A stretch of DNA of 64,000 bases from Chromohalobacter sarecensis. Lineage in GTDB: Bacteria > Pseudomonadota > Gammaproteobacteria > Pseudomonadales > Halomonadaceae. The notes under the pieces were generated by a model. That model saw only the letters and a list, made by a program, of their open reading frames with translations, made no database searches and had not been told where the DNA came from. Location of the stretch: contig NZ_JAKGAN010000001.1 in NCBI RefSeq assembly GCF_023061135.1, positions 372,001 to 436,000 of the forward strand, read 5' to 3'. How positions within the stretch are numbered: the stretch's first letter is position 1; every line of letters begins with the position of its first letter. This document shows positions 20,501 to 28,588 of this stretch, piece by piece. A program made the position numbers and the translations under genes.

Positions 20501-21499
20501 GTGCGTGTCACGCTCTTCGAAGAACCGCTGCTGGAAACCACGCGGGCCATCGCGCAGCGTACTTGGACCGATACCAGTTACCGCATGCAGGCGCTGCGCG
20601 ACAATCCGGACTGTGCGAAGTCTGAATTCGACGTCTTGCTTGATCTGCGCGACCCGGGTCTTTCGGCGCAGCCTAGCTTCGAGGTCGATGAGGACATTAC
20701 CGCGCCCTATGTCGGACGTGGCGAGAAGCCGCGCGTGGCGGTGCTGCGCGAACAGGGGGTCAACGGTCATGTTGAGATGGCGGCGGCCTTCGATCGCGCG
20801 GGTTTCGCGGCCATCGACGTGCACATGAGCGACATCCTCGAGGGCCGCGTCGATCTGGAAACCATGAAGGGATTGGTCGCCTGCGGCGGCTTCTCATACG
20901 GCGATGTGCTCGGCGCCGGCGGCGGCTGGGCCAAGTCAGTGCTCTTTAACAGCCGCGTCCGTGATGCCTTCGAGGGTTTCTTCCAGCGTGATGACAGCTT
21001 CTCGCTGGGGGTATGCAACGGTTGCCAGATGCTCTCGCAGCTCAAGTCGCTGATCCCTGGTGCCGAGAACTGGCCGCGCTTCGTGCGCAACGAGTCCGAG
21101 CAGTTCGAGGCGCGGGTAAGCATGGTCCAGGTCGAGAAGAGCCCCTCGATCCTGCTTGCCGGGATGGAAGGTTCGCGGCTGCCGATTGCCGTGGCGCACG
21201 GTGAAGGGCGTGCCGAGTTCCGCGATAGCGGTCATTTACGCAGCATGCAGACCAGCGACCAGATCGCCATGCGTTACGTGGACAACTACGGCCAGGTCAC
21301 CACGCGCTATCCCGCCAATCCCAATGGCTCTTCCGCAGGCATCACGGGGCTGACCACACCGGATGGCCGTGTGACGATCATGATGCCGCACCCCGAGCGC
21401 GTGGCGCGCGCGGTGACCAACTCCTGGCGTCCCGCCCAATGGCAGGAAGACGGCGCCTGGATGCGCTTGTTCCGCAACGCGCGTGTCTGGGTGGATTGA
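17573..21499 (+). CDS. purL: phosphoribosylformylglycinamidine synthase, single-chain type
   Basis: 1308 residues from [13 protein letters not shown], matching the E. coli PurL N-terminus (1295 residues). The frame is open for 38 codons upstream but without homology. It catalyses the fourth step of purine synthesis, FGAR plus glutamine to FGAM. Conserved parts in order: N-terminal PurS-like domain, the linker with [18 protein letters not shown], two ATP-grasp-like AIRS halves ([30 protein letters not shown]), and a C-terminal glutamine amidotransferase with catalytic Cys in LGVCNGCQM and PHPERV. Divergent from mltF. The single-chain form is typical of gammaproteobacteria. Confidence 0.98.
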   Translation: MLELRGAPALSAFRHAKLLAALRDAVPEVEALHADYVHFVDHQDELDDAAQEVLAQLLSYGPVRDGGEAEHEGHLLLVVPRLGTLSPWSSKATDIAHNCGLTQIRRIERGIAYRVTLKGALDEAAFASLVTALHDPMTETVLANSSDAAKLFERHEPAPLGRVDVLDGGRAALVEANDALGLALADDEIDYLLDAFQGLERNPTDVELMMFAQANSEHCRHKIFNADWHVDGEAQPHSLFEMIKNTYACSSDGILSAYSDNAAVIRGTQAGRFFAAPWLPDREQETRYAATQEPIHILMKVETHNHPTAIAPHPGAATGAGGEIRDEGATGIGGKPKAGLTGFAVSNLRIPEFVQPWEAFDYGKPARIQSALDIMLKAPIGGAAFNNEFGRPNLTGFFRTFEQDAVGAGGIERRGYHKPVMLAGGYGNIREGHVAKGEIPVGAKLIVMGGPAMLIGLGGGAASSMASGASSEDLDFASVQRDNPEMERRAQEVIDRCWALGDDNPLCFIHDVGAGGLSNALPELVKDGGRGGRFELRDVPNAEPGMSPLAIWCSEAQERYVLAVAPEDLEAFDALCARERCLYAVVGEATEAHHLAVHDGHFDTRPVDLPMSLLFGKPPKMTRSFERQSRTLPGLGLDNLDLREALDRVLRLPTVASKSFLITIGDRSITGMVARDQMVGPWQVPVADCAVTTASFDTHAGEAMALGERPPVALIDPAASARLAVAEAITNLAAAPIEKIEDIKLSANWMSAAEHVGENQALFDAVHAVGMELCPQLGIAIPVGKDSMSMRTAWQSGDEEKSVTAPLTLDITGFAPVTDARRTLTPQLRLDQNESDLILIDLGRGQNRLGGSALAQVYGQVGDVCPDLEDAEDLKAFFAVIQGLSADGKLLAYHDRSDGGLLVTLLEMAFAARGGLEIKLDWLIDDAYEAFDALFAEELGAVIQVNRHDTEFVLAQLAAAGLETSGVVARPRYDDQVRVTLFEEPLLETTRAIAQRTWTDTSYRMQALRDNPDCAKSEFDVLLDLRDPGLSAQPSFEVDEDITAPYVGRGEKPRVAVLREQGVNGHVEMAAAFDRAGFAAIDVHMSDILEGRVDLETMKGLVACGGFSYGDVLGAGGGWAKSVLFNSRVRDAFEGFFQRDDSFSLGVCNGCQMLSQLKSLIPGAENWPRFVRNESEQFEARVSMVQVEKSPSILLAGMEGSRLPIAVAHGEGRAEFRDSGHLRSMQTSDQIAMRYVDNYGQVTTRYPANPNGSSAGITGLTTPDGRVTIMMPHPERVARAVTNSWRPAQWQEDGAWMRLFRNARVWVD

Positions 21500-21608
21500 G
21501 CGCGTCTCGCCATGCAACGACGGGGGCACAAGGACGGACGCCTGTTGGTCTCTCGCATGATCCACAGGCGCCTCGAAATGCGTTAGTTTGCGCAGGTATG
21601 TTGCATTC

Positions 21609-22367
21609 ATGGACCCGTCAATGACACACGACCCTAACTCCCAGCGACGCGGGGACTTTCCTCGTGCCGAGCTCGCGGCTTCGTCCGGGCGTCCTGCGCG
21701 GCTCAGCGACAAGGTCTATGGCGATATCGTCGAGCGTATCCTGCAAGGGGAGTACGACGAGGGACATCGGCTGCCTTCCGAGGCCAAGCTGGCCGAAATG
21801 AACCAAGTCTCTCGGCCCATCGTGCGCCAGGCCTTGTCTCGACTCCGGGAGGATGGCCTGGTGAGGTCGCAACGTGGCGCGGGCAGTTACGTGATGCGCC
21901 TTCCGGACCGTGCCATGCTGGACTTCGCTCCGCTGGACAGCCTGGCGGACATGCAGCGTTGTTTCGAGTTCCGCGCGGCGCTCGAGGGCGAGTCAGCACG
22001 TGCGGCCACGCAGTATGCCTCGATCGCGGCGATCAGGGAGATCGAGAAGGCCCTGCAGCGTCTGGAAACCTGTATCCAGGAGGGCGAGCTCGGGGTGGAC
22101 GCGGATTTCGGCTTTCACCTCGCGGTAGCCAACGCCACCAACAACCGGTTTTTCACCGATACCCTCCTGTCCCTCAAGACACAGATCAATTTCGGCCAGA
22201 ACCTGGCGCGTAACCTCGGCCTGCGTCGTCCGGGGCTGCATTTGCCGGAAGTCCAGGAAGAGCATGTGCGAATCTTCGAGGCCATTCGTGCGGGCGATGC
22301 CGAACTGGCCTGCCAGCGGATGCGCGAGCACATCGGCAACTCGCGTCGTCGGGTATTCGAAGGGTAG
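21609..22367 (+). CDS. GntR-family regulator, FadR (FCD) subfamily, probable tartrate-cluster regulator
   Basis: 252 residues from the ATG at 21609; a TTG seven codons earlier and an ATG four codons later are alternatives. The N-terminal winged helix-turn-helix reads LSDKVYGDIVERILQG, LPSEAKLAEM, VSRPIVRQALSRLREDGLV. The C-terminal FCD ligand domain shows FRAALEGESARAA, the metal-binding Asp and His in DADFGFHLAVANATNN, and EEHVRIFEAI. It sits upstream of, and in the same direction as, the tct and tartrate genes, with a 323-base AT-rich gap holding candidate operators. Control of that cluster, with tartrate or a related acid as ligand, is inference from position. Confidence 0.87.
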   Translation: MDPSMTHDPNSQRRGDFPRAELAASSGRPARLSDKVYGDIVERILQGEYDEGHRLPSEAKLAEMNQVSRPIVRQALSRLREDGLVRSQRGAGSYVMRLPDRAMLDFAPLDSLADMQRCFEFRAALEGESARAATQYASIAAIREIEKALQRLETCIQEGELGVDADFGFHLAVANATNNRFFTDTLLSLKTQINFGQNLARNLGLRRPGLHLPEVQEEHVRIFEAIRAGDAELACQRMREHIGNSRRRVFEG

Positions 22368-22690
22368 CCACGTCGTCCGACAAAACTTTTAAAACAACTT
22401 TCTCAAAGCTGCCCCTGCCTTTCTCTAAAAGACATTTTACGGCAATTCATTGTTTTTATTCATTAAATTTTTTATCTACATACGTAGAGACACGCTTTTC
22501 CTGCGTGCCCCGACTAAGGTCTACCACCTTTTAGTGGACATATTTTACAAGTTGGCTAGCTTCAAAGGTGCGGTATGCATTTCCCCCGACACGAAATGCG
22601 TATGACGTTTCATTCGCTCTGCCATGACGGTGACAAGAACAATCGAGCGGAAAACGTCGCCAGACCACAAGAAGACCAAGGAGTACGCCA
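22368..22690 (+). promoter_or_regulatory. AT-rich control region of the tct/tartrate genes
   Basis: 323 bases without a gene and visibly AT-richer than their surroundings. TTGTTT at 22450-22455, 16 bases, then TTATCT at 22472-22477 makes a possible sigma-70 promoter. A near-palindrome CTACATACGTAG (22476-22487) overlaps that -10, and a second symmetric element, AAGGT-N5-ACCTT, lies at 22516-22530 and includes GGTCTACC. Both are placed where a GntR repressor would act. The region from 22540 to tctC is an unassigned leader of about 150 bases. Confidence 0.45.
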
Positions 22691-23650
22691 ATGACACTCG
22701 CCACGACACGTTGGGTAGGCTCGCTCACCCTGATGGCTGCCCTGGGCATGCCGGGCATCGCCCTCGCCGAGTATCCCGAACAACCCATTACCTACACGAT
22801 TCCGTTCGATCCTGGTGGCGAGTCCGACGTCACCGCACGCTTCCAGGAGCCTCATCTGGAAGAAATTCTGGGGGTCGATGTCAACGTCAACCACCGTCCC
22901 GGCGGCGGGGGCGCCGTCGGCTGGAGCGAGTTCCAGAGCAAGGCCGAGCCGACGGGGTACGAGATGATCGGGGTGAATATCCCGCACATCATCGCCCAGC
23001 CCATCATGCGTGAGAATGCCGGTTACGAAACCGACAACTGGAAAATCGTGACTTTTTTCCACACCACGCCCAATGCCTTGATCGTCCCCAAGGACAGCCA
23101 GTTCGAGACGCTCGATGACCTGGTTCAGTACGCCAAGGAGAACCCGCAGGCAGTAACGCTGGGCGGTAGCGGGACCTTCAGCGCCAACCATCTGGGCGCC
23201 TTGCGTCTGGAGCGCGAAGCCGGTGTCGACGTGACCTACATTCCGTTTACGGGAACGGGGCCGTTGCCGGCGGCGGTCCAGGGGAACCATGTGTCGGGGA
23301 TCTTCAACTATTCGATGCTCGGCGTGCAGATGCAGGACAACGCCCGCGTCCTGGCCGTGGCCTCGGAAGAACGCGTCCCCGCGCTTCCGGACGTACCGAC
23401 GTTCAAGGAACTGGGCTATGACATCGTCGGCGGTGCCTATCGCGGCGTGGCCGTGCCCAAGGGGACGCCGGACGAGATCGTCAACACGCTGGAAGATGCC
23501 TTCGCGAAGACCAACGAGCGTATCGCCGAGAAGCAGGAGCCGCTCGGCTTCGTCATGACCAATATCACCGATGGCGAGGTGGACGAGGTCATGCAGCAAC
23601 TCCAGTCGGCCTACCAGCCGATCCTCGAAGACGCCAAAGCCAACCAATAA
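22691..23650 (+). CDS. tctC: tripartite tricarboxylate transporter substrate-binding protein, TctC/Bug family
   Basis: 319 residues with a Sec signal peptide of about 26 residues ending ALA. AAGGAG lies seven bases before the ATG, an excellent ribosome site suiting a highly made periplasmic protein. Family features: YPEQPITYTIPFDPGGESD near the mature N-terminus, the RPGGGGAVGW loop, and the LPDVPTFKELGYD block. It captures a carboxylate in the periplasm for TctA/TctB. The following enzymes point to tartrate or a close C4 acid as ligand (inference). Confidence 0.92.
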   Translation: MTLATTRWVGSLTLMAALGMPGIALAEYPEQPITYTIPFDPGGESDVTARFQEPHLEEILGVDVNVNHRPGGGGAVGWSEFQSKAEPTGYEMIGVNIPHIIAQPIMRENAGYETDNWKIVTFFHTTPNALIVPKDSQFETLDDLVQYAKENPQAVTLGGSGTFSANHLGALRLEREAGVDVTYIPFTGTGPLPAAVQGNHVSGIFNYSMLGVQMQDNARVLAVASEERVPALPDVPTFKELGYDIVGGAYRGVAVPKGTPDEIVNTLEDAFAKTNERIAEKQEPLGFVMTNITDGEVDEVMQQLQSAYQPILEDAKANQ

Positions 23651-23665
23651 CGCGACATGATGCGT

Positions 23666-23704
23666 CACCCGTCCCTGCGAGCCTTCCTGGCGCAGGGACG
23701 GGTG
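23666..23704 (+). other. 14-bp perfect hairpin between tctC and tctA
   Basis: CACCCGTCCCTGCG pairs perfectly with CGCAGGGACGGGTG around an 11-base loop. No T run follows, so it is not a standard terminator. It starts 15 bases after the tctC stop and is well placed to protect tctC mRNA 3' ends or to lower expression of the membrane subunits relative to the binding protein. Confidence 0.85.
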
Positions 23705-23753
23705 CCGGCCGTTCATTCGACGCGACCCATCATGCGAAAAGGGGAGTTGGCTC

Positions 23754-25295
23754 ATGGACATGTTACTGGAAGCCCTGTTTTCGATCCTGACCCTCGAAGG
23801 ACTCGTCACCATCCTGTGCGGGGTGACGGCGGGGTTGTTCATCGGCGCCCTGCCGGGCTTGACGGCAACCATGGCGCTGGCGGTGCTGCTGCCGTTCACT
23901 TTCACGATGTCGCCCCTGCAAGGCTTGATGGCACTGGGGGCGGTCTACATGGGCGCCATCTACGGCGGCGCCTTCACGGCCATTCTGATCAATACGCCCG
24001 GGACGCCGTCGTCCATCGCCACGACGTTCGACGGTTACCCCATGGCGCGCAAGGGACGTGCCTACGAAGCCCTGGCCGCCGCGACCATTGCCTCGGTGGT
24101 CGGCGGCATCATCGGGGTGGCTTTTCTGCTCTTGCTGGCGCCGCCCCTAGCGAGGCTTGCCGTGGTGTTCGGACCGGCCGAGATGTTCTGGGTGGCGCTG
24201 CTGGGCCTGACTCTGGTGGCCAGCCTGTCGAGCGGGTCGCTGCTCAAGGGGTTGCTGGGCGGTTGCATTGGCATGCTGTTGAGCACCATCGGGGTCTCGC
24301 CGATCGGTGGTGAAACTCGTTTCATCTTCGGCATACCGGCGTTGCAGGGCGGTATCGAACTGATCGTTGCCCTGATCGGCCTGTTCGTGGTTCCCGAGCT
24401 GATCTCGATGGCGGCCCAGGGACGGGGCGCCTTGCCGGAAAGCGGCAAGCTTCAGGGGGGCGCAGGCTCGGCTATCATGCGCATGGGCCGACATATCTTC
24501 GGCAAGCCTATCAACCTGATTCGCTCCTGCATCATCGGGCAGATCATCGCCATCATTCCGGGCGCGGGAGGGAACGTCACCAGCCTAGTGGCGTACAACG
24601 AGGCCCGCCGTTTCTCCAAGGATCCGGCGTCGTTCGGCAAGGGCAACGTCGATGGCGTGATTGCCTCGGAATCGAGCAACAACGTCATGGTGGCAGGCAG
24701 CATGGTGCCACTGCTGACCTTGGGCATTCCCGGTGCGCCACCGGATGCCATCATCCTCGGGGTGTTGCTCATGCATGGCCTGCGCCCGGGGCTGGATCTA
24801 TTCACCGAAACCGGTGTGCTGACCAATGGCTTTATCCTCTCTATGGGGTTCGCGGCCATGTTCCTGCTGCCGGTAGGCCTGCTGGGCGGGCGCTTGATTC
24901 ACCGCGTCGTGGTCAAGACGCCGTTTTACTTCCTGCTGCCGAGCATCGCCATGGTCACCATCCTGGGGACCTATGCGCTGCGCAACAGCATGACCGACGT
25001 GTTCATCATGCTGCTGCTGGGCTCGGTGGGGTATTTCCTGCGTCTGATCGGCATTCAGGCGGCGCCCATCGTTCTGGGCATGATCCTGGGCGTCATCGCC
25101 GAGAAAGGCTATGTGCAGACCATGCTGGTGGCCGTAGTGGACCCGATTCCCTGGCTGCGACTGGTCGCCAACCCGCTGTCGATCGTGCTGGCCTGCCTGG
25201 TGCTGCTGAGTGTCGCGACGACCCTGTTGCCGGGGTGGCTGGAGCGTAGCGGACGCATGGCCAAGGTCGACTCGGACGAGGAGAAACCGTCATGA
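23754..25295 (+). CDS. tctA: tripartite tricarboxylate transporter large membrane subunit TctA
   Basis: 513 residues, about twelve transmembrane segments, GGGGAG before the ATG. Family motifs: GLFIGALPGLTATMA near the N-terminus, IYGGAFTAILINTPGTPSS, and the second half repeat IIPGAGGNVTSL with SSNNVMVAGSMVPLLTLGIPG. It forms the translocation channel with TctB, using the sodium or proton gradient. The end overlaps tctB by four bases (ATGA). Confidence 0.95.
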   Translation: MDMLLEALFSILTLEGLVTILCGVTAGLFIGALPGLTATMALAVLLPFTFTMSPLQGLMALGAVYMGAIYGGAFTAILINTPGTPSSIATTFDGYPMARKGRAYEALAAATIASVVGGIIGVAFLLLLAPPLARLAVVFGPAEMFWVALLGLTLVASLSSGSLLKGLLGGCIGMLLSTIGVSPIGGETRFIFGIPALQGGIELIVALIGLFVVPELISMAAQGRGALPESGKLQGGAGSAIMRMGRHIFGKPINLIRSCIIGQIIAIIPGAGGNVTSLVAYNEARRFSKDPASFGKGNVDGVIASESSNNVMVAGSMVPLLTLGIPGAPPDAIILGVLLMHGLRPGLDLFTETGVLTNGFILSMGFAAMFLLPVGLLGGRLIHRVVVKTPFYFLLPSIAMVTILGTYALRNSMTDVFIMLLLGSVGYFLRLIGIQAAPIVLGMILGVIAEKGYVQTMLVAVVDPIPWLRLVANPLSIVLACLVLLSVATTLLPGWLERSGRMAKVDSDEEKPS

Positions 25296-25747
25296 CCCTG
25301 CGCTTCAACACCGATTTCGCCGCGGGGCTCTTCGGCTTGCTGTTCGCCGCCGTCCTGTGGTTCCCGCGCGAGGGCATGGGTCGGCTGAGCATCATCTTTC
25401 CCCGCGCCATCCTGGTGATCATGGTCGTGCTGTCCCTGGCGCTGATCGTCAAGGCTTTCACCAAGCCGGCGGCGCGTCAGGTGGAAATCGAAGGTGATCC
25501 ACGACGTCTGGTGATCATGATCGTCGTGTTGTTTGCCTGGTGGTACGCGATTGGTGTGCTGGGCTTCTTGGGGGCGACGGCCATCTTTTTCTTTGGCCTG
25601 ACCTGGTATCTGGCGCATATCGAGGGGCCGGTACCCGTGCGTCGCCTGGCCCAATGGGCACCGATTATTGCGGTGCTGATCGGAGCTTTCTATCTGGCCT
25701 TTACGGAAGTCCTGAGCGTCAGGCTACCGTCCGGCATCTGGTCGTGA
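25292..25747 (+). CDS. tctB: tripartite tricarboxylate transporter small membrane subunit TctB
   Basis: 151 residues with four predicted transmembrane segments (about 8-23, 36-53, 70-90, 97-110 with a further one near 120-137), typical of TctB. It starts within the tctA stop (ATGA), so the two subunits are translationally coupled. Gene order here is tctC-tctA-tctB, whereas many tct operons run C-B-A. Sequence is weakly conserved in this family; the call rests on size, topology and context. Confidence 0.85.
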   Translation: MTLRFNTDFAAGLFGLLFAAVLWFPREGMGRLSIIFPRAILVIMVVLSLALIVKAFTKPAARQVEIEGDPRRLVIMIVVLFAWWYAIGVLGFLGATAIFFFGLTWYLAHIEGPVPVRRLAQWAPIIAVLIGAFYLAFTEVLSVRLPSGIWS

Positions 25748-25787
25748 TCGCTCAGTCATTCTCTCGGCTGCAACACAAGGAGCAAGC

Positions 25788-26951
25788 ATGCGAATTACCG
25801 ACATCAAGGAGGCGCGGGTTTCGATTGCTTCCGACATCGCCAACGCCTATATCTCGTTTGCCAAGATGGATGTCTCCATTCTGGCGATCTACACCGACGC
25901 CAAGGTCGATGGCCGGCAGGTCGTGGGGTATGGATTCAACTCGAATGGGCGCTATGCCCAGAGTGGCTTGCTTCGGGAGCGTTTCTTGCCGCGTCTACGA
26001 GAAGCCGATCCTGCGTCGCTTCTCGATGACAGCGGACATAATCTCGACCCATTCAAAGTCTGGGCGACGCTTATGGCCAACGAGAAACCGGGCGGTCACG
26101 GCGAGCGCTCGGTAGCGGTGGGCATCATCGACATGGCGATCTGGGACATCGTGGCCAAGGTCGAGAACAAGCCGCTGGCGCAGCTATTGGCCGAACGCTT
26201 CGGTGACGGCGAGGTGGATAGCGGTGTCTCAGTCTACGCCGCTGGCGGTTATTACCATCCTGGTAAGGAAATCCAGGGGCTTCAGGAGGAGATGCGCGAT
26301 TACCTGGAAATGGGCTACGTGGCCACCAAGATGAAAATCGGCGGTGTGCCGCTGAAAGAGGATTTGGCACGTGTCGAGGCGGCGCTCGAGGTGGTGGGGG
26401 ACGCGTCGCGTCTGGCGGTGGATGCCAATGGCCGCTTCGACCTGCAGAACACGCTAGACTTCGCCGATGGCTTGGCCCCCTATGGGATGCGCTGGTACGA
26501 GGAGGCCGGCGACCCGCTCGACTACGCCCTACAGCGCCAGCTATGCGAACACTATGCCGGTCCGACCGCGACGGGGGAGAACCTGTTCTCTCACCAGGAT
26601 GTACGCAACCTGCTGCGCCATGGAGGGATGCGTCCCGATCGCGACATTCTGCAGATGGATCCGGTGCTGTCGTATGGACTGGTGGAATACCTGCGCATGC
26701 TGGACGAGTTGCATATTCGCGGCTGGTCGACTCGTCAATGCATTCCCCACGGAGGGCATCAGTTCGCCCTCAATATCGCTGCCGGCCTTAAGTTGGGTGG
26801 CAACGAATCCTATCCTCGAGTCTTTGCGCCCTTCGGCGGTTTCGCCGATTCCACGCCGGTCGAGAACGGCTATGTGGCGATGCCGGCCATGCCGGGCATT
26901 GGTTTCGAGGATAAGGCCGAGTTGATGAAGGTCTTCCACACCCATCTGTAA
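25788..26951 (+). CDS. tarD: D(-)-tartrate dehydratase, enolase superfamily
   Basis: 387 residues, AAGGAG seven bases before the ATG. It aligns along its whole length, as I remember it, with Bradyrhizobium TarD (389 residues), which dehydrates D-tartrate to oxaloacetate. The active-site pattern is in place: KMK with K181 and K183, metal ligands D212 (VDANGRF), E238 (WYEEAGDP) and E264 (TGENLFSHQD), and His321 in CIPHGGHQ. GYGFNSNGRY and NEKPGGHGERSVAVG are further TarD-like blocks. It sits between a TctCAB importer and a tartrate dehydrogenase, supporting a tartrate pathway. Another acid-sugar dehydratase of the same group is possible but less likely. Confidence 0.87.
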   Translation: MRITDIKEARVSIASDIANAYISFAKMDVSILAIYTDAKVDGRQVVGYGFNSNGRYAQSGLLRERFLPRLREADPASLLDDSGHNLDPFKVWATLMANEKPGGHGERSVAVGIIDMAIWDIVAKVENKPLAQLLAERFGDGEVDSGVSVYAAGGYYHPGKEIQGLQEEMRDYLEMGYVATKMKIGGVPLKEDLARVEAALEVVGDASRLAVDANGRFDLQNTLDFADGLAPYGMRWYEEAGDPLDYALQRQLCEHYAGPTATGENLFSHQDVRNLLRHGGMRPDRDILQMDPVLSYGLVEYLRMLDELHIRGWSTRQCIPHGGHQFALNIAAGLKLGGNESYPRVFAPFGGFADSTPVENGYVAMPAMPGIGFEDKAELMKVFHTHL

Positions 26952-26984
26952 GTCTTGGGTCAATTGCAGCAGAGGATATTCACC

Positions 26985-28043
26985 ATGCGTCATCACAAGA
27001 TTGCCGTGATTCCTGGAGACGGCGTCGGCGTCGAGGTCATCGAGGCGGGCAAGCAGGTCTTGCAGGCCCTGGCAGAGAAAAGTGGCGAGTTGAGCTTCGC
27101 CTTTAGCGATTTCCCGTGGAGCTCCGACTATTATCTGGAACATGGTCGCTACATTCCTGAGGGCGGCCTGGAAGAACTGGCCACTTTCGATGCCATCTAT
27201 TTCGGCGCGGTGGGCAGTCAGTGTGTGCCAGATCATGTCTCGCTGTGGGATTTGCGTCTAGCGATCTGCCAGGGGTTCGATCAGTATGCCAACGTGCGTC
27301 CCGCTCGTTTATTACCCGGAATCGGCAGCCGGTTGCAGGACGCCGACAAGATCGATTGGGTGATCATCCGTGAGAACAGCGAAGGCGAGTATTCCGGTAA
27401 TGGGGGGCGGGTGCACCGCGGCTTGCCGGAGGAAATTGGCACCGAGGTGTCGATCTTCTCACGCAAGGGGGTAGAGCGCATCCATCGCTTTGCCTTCGAG
27501 ATGGCGCAAAGTCGGCCGCGCAAGAAGTTGACCCTGGTGACCAAATCCAACGCTCAGCGGCACGGCATGGTGCTATGGGACGAGGTGTTCTTCGAGGTGG
27601 CCAAGGACTATCCCGACGTCGAGATTGACCGTGAACTCGTCGATGCCGTGACGACGCGGATGGTGCTCAAGCCGGGCACCCTGGACACCGTGGTGGCCAC
27701 CAACCTGCATGCCGATATCATTTCCGACCTGGCAGCAGCGCTGACGGGGAGTTTGGGGATTGCGCCGACCGCGAACCTGAATCCCGAGCGCCGTTTTCCT
27801 TCCATGTTTGAGCCTATCCATGGCTCGGCCTTTGATATTGCAGGGCAAGGTATCGCCAATCCTGTCGGCGCCTTTTGGACGGCGGTCATGATGCTCGAGC
27901 ACTTGGGGGAAGCTACGGCGGCCAAGCGACTGATGGCGGCCATTGAACGCTTGACGCGCTCCGGGGTCCATTCCCGGGATGTGGGTGGCGCGGCGACGAC
28001 GCACGAGATCACCCAGGCGGTCGTTAACGAACTGAGCCGCTGA
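26985..28043 (+). CDS. ttuC: tartrate dehydrogenase / D-malate dehydrogenase (decarboxylating) family
   Basis: 352 residues from the ATG of MRHHKIAVIPGDG, preceded by GAGGA at eight bases. It is a beta-decarboxylating dehydrogenase (isocitrate/isopropylmalate family) of the TtuC/DmlA branch, converting tartrate isomers and D-malate with NAD. Visible features: IPGDGVGVEV, the substrate arginines in NVRPARLLPG, ENSEGEYSGNGG, the catalytic Lys in VTKSNAQRHGM, NLHADIISD, and EPIHGSAFDIAG with the NAD-binding loop. Last gene of the cluster; a possible weak hairpin (AGACCGC/GCGGTCT) follows at about 28063-28092. Confidence 0.9.
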   Translation: MRHHKIAVIPGDGVGVEVIEAGKQVLQALAEKSGELSFAFSDFPWSSDYYLEHGRYIPEGGLEELATFDAIYFGAVGSQCVPDHVSLWDLRLAICQGFDQYANVRPARLLPGIGSRLQDADKIDWVIIRENSEGEYSGNGGRVHRGLPEEIGTEVSIFSRKGVERIHRFAFEMAQSRPRKKLTLVTKSNAQRHGMVLWDEVFFEVAKDYPDVEIDRELVDAVTTRMVLKPGTLDTVVATNLHADIISDLAAALTGSLGIAPTANLNPERRFPSMFEPIHGSAFDIAGQGIANPVGAFWTAVMMLEHLGEATAAKRLMAAIERLTRSGVHSRDVGGAATTHEITQAVVNELSR

Positions 28044-28109
28044 GTCGGGCGAGGCGGCAAGACCGCAGCGCTCGGCGTCGCGGTCTCGTGCTCGCTCGGC
28101 GAGTGGGCA

Positions 28110-28427
28110 TCACTCGGGACGGATGGCCGTGTAGAAGAAGCGCACGTTCGGTTCGCCATCGAGCAGCGGTGCGCTGCCTTCCTTGAAGGGCGCGTAGTGG
28201 GGCATCTGCATGTGATGTTCGAAGGCGTCGCGGTCGCGATAGACTTCGTGCAGCACGACGACGTTGTCGCTGCCTTCCGGCGTCAGCACATCGAACGTCA
28301 GGCAACCTTCCTCGTTGGCCAGGGATTCGTTAGCGTCGTTGTGCGCCAAGGCGAGAAACGCGGGTACCTGGCCTTCCTTGAGATGGAATTCAGCGAGCAC
28401 CACGAAATGGGATTGAGTTAAAGACAT
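28110..28427 (-). CDS. antibiotic biosynthesis monooxygenase (ABM)-fold small enzyme
   Basis: 105 residues, GGAGA six bases before the ATG. The ABM ferredoxin-like fold signature is clear: FVVLAEFHLKEGQ, NEEGCLTFDVL, VVLHEVYRDRDAFEHH and MPHYAPFK. Members include YgiN-type quinol monooxygenases and the LsrG isomerase; the sequence does not decide between them. It is convergent with the tartrate genes and divergent from radD, with short direct repeats just upstream that may be its control site. Confidence 0.85.
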   Translation of the reverse strand: MSLTQSHFVVLAEFHLKEGQVPAFLALAHNDANESLANEEGCLTFDVLTPEGSDNVVVLHEVYRDRDAFEHHMQMPHYAPFKEGSAPLLDGEPNVRFFYTAIRPE

Positions 28428-28446
28428 GAAAGATCTCCGGGTAACG

Positions 28447-28494
28447 AATGTCGGTTAAATGTCGGTTAAAAATACCTATGAAATTTAATGTCGG
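28447..28494. repeat. 11-bp direct repeats AATGTCGGTTA upstream of the ABM gene
   Basis: Two exact adjacent copies of AATGTCGGTTA (28447-28457 and 28458-28468) and a third partial copy AATGTCGG (28487-28494). The 11-base period puts the copies on nearly the same DNA face, a pattern typical of cooperative regulator binding. The first copy lies 20 bases upstream of the ABM gene start. Confidence 0.7.
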
Positions 28495-28588
28495 GGTGCG
28501 GGGTGTCGAGATCAAGTCTTCTATTGCCACCTCGTCGATCTTGTCGCCGGTGGTAGGATGCGCCTTTTGATTCGATTGGAAGTCTGCC

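Noticed and set aside
21539-21570. terminator after purL
   Set aside because: CGCCTGT/ACAGGCG pair around an 18-base loop, but the stem is short and no T run follows.
28110-28427. LsrG-type autoinducer-2 enzyme
   Set aside because: The ABM fold fits, but no lsr genes are present and the sequence does not distinguish LsrG from other ABM proteins.
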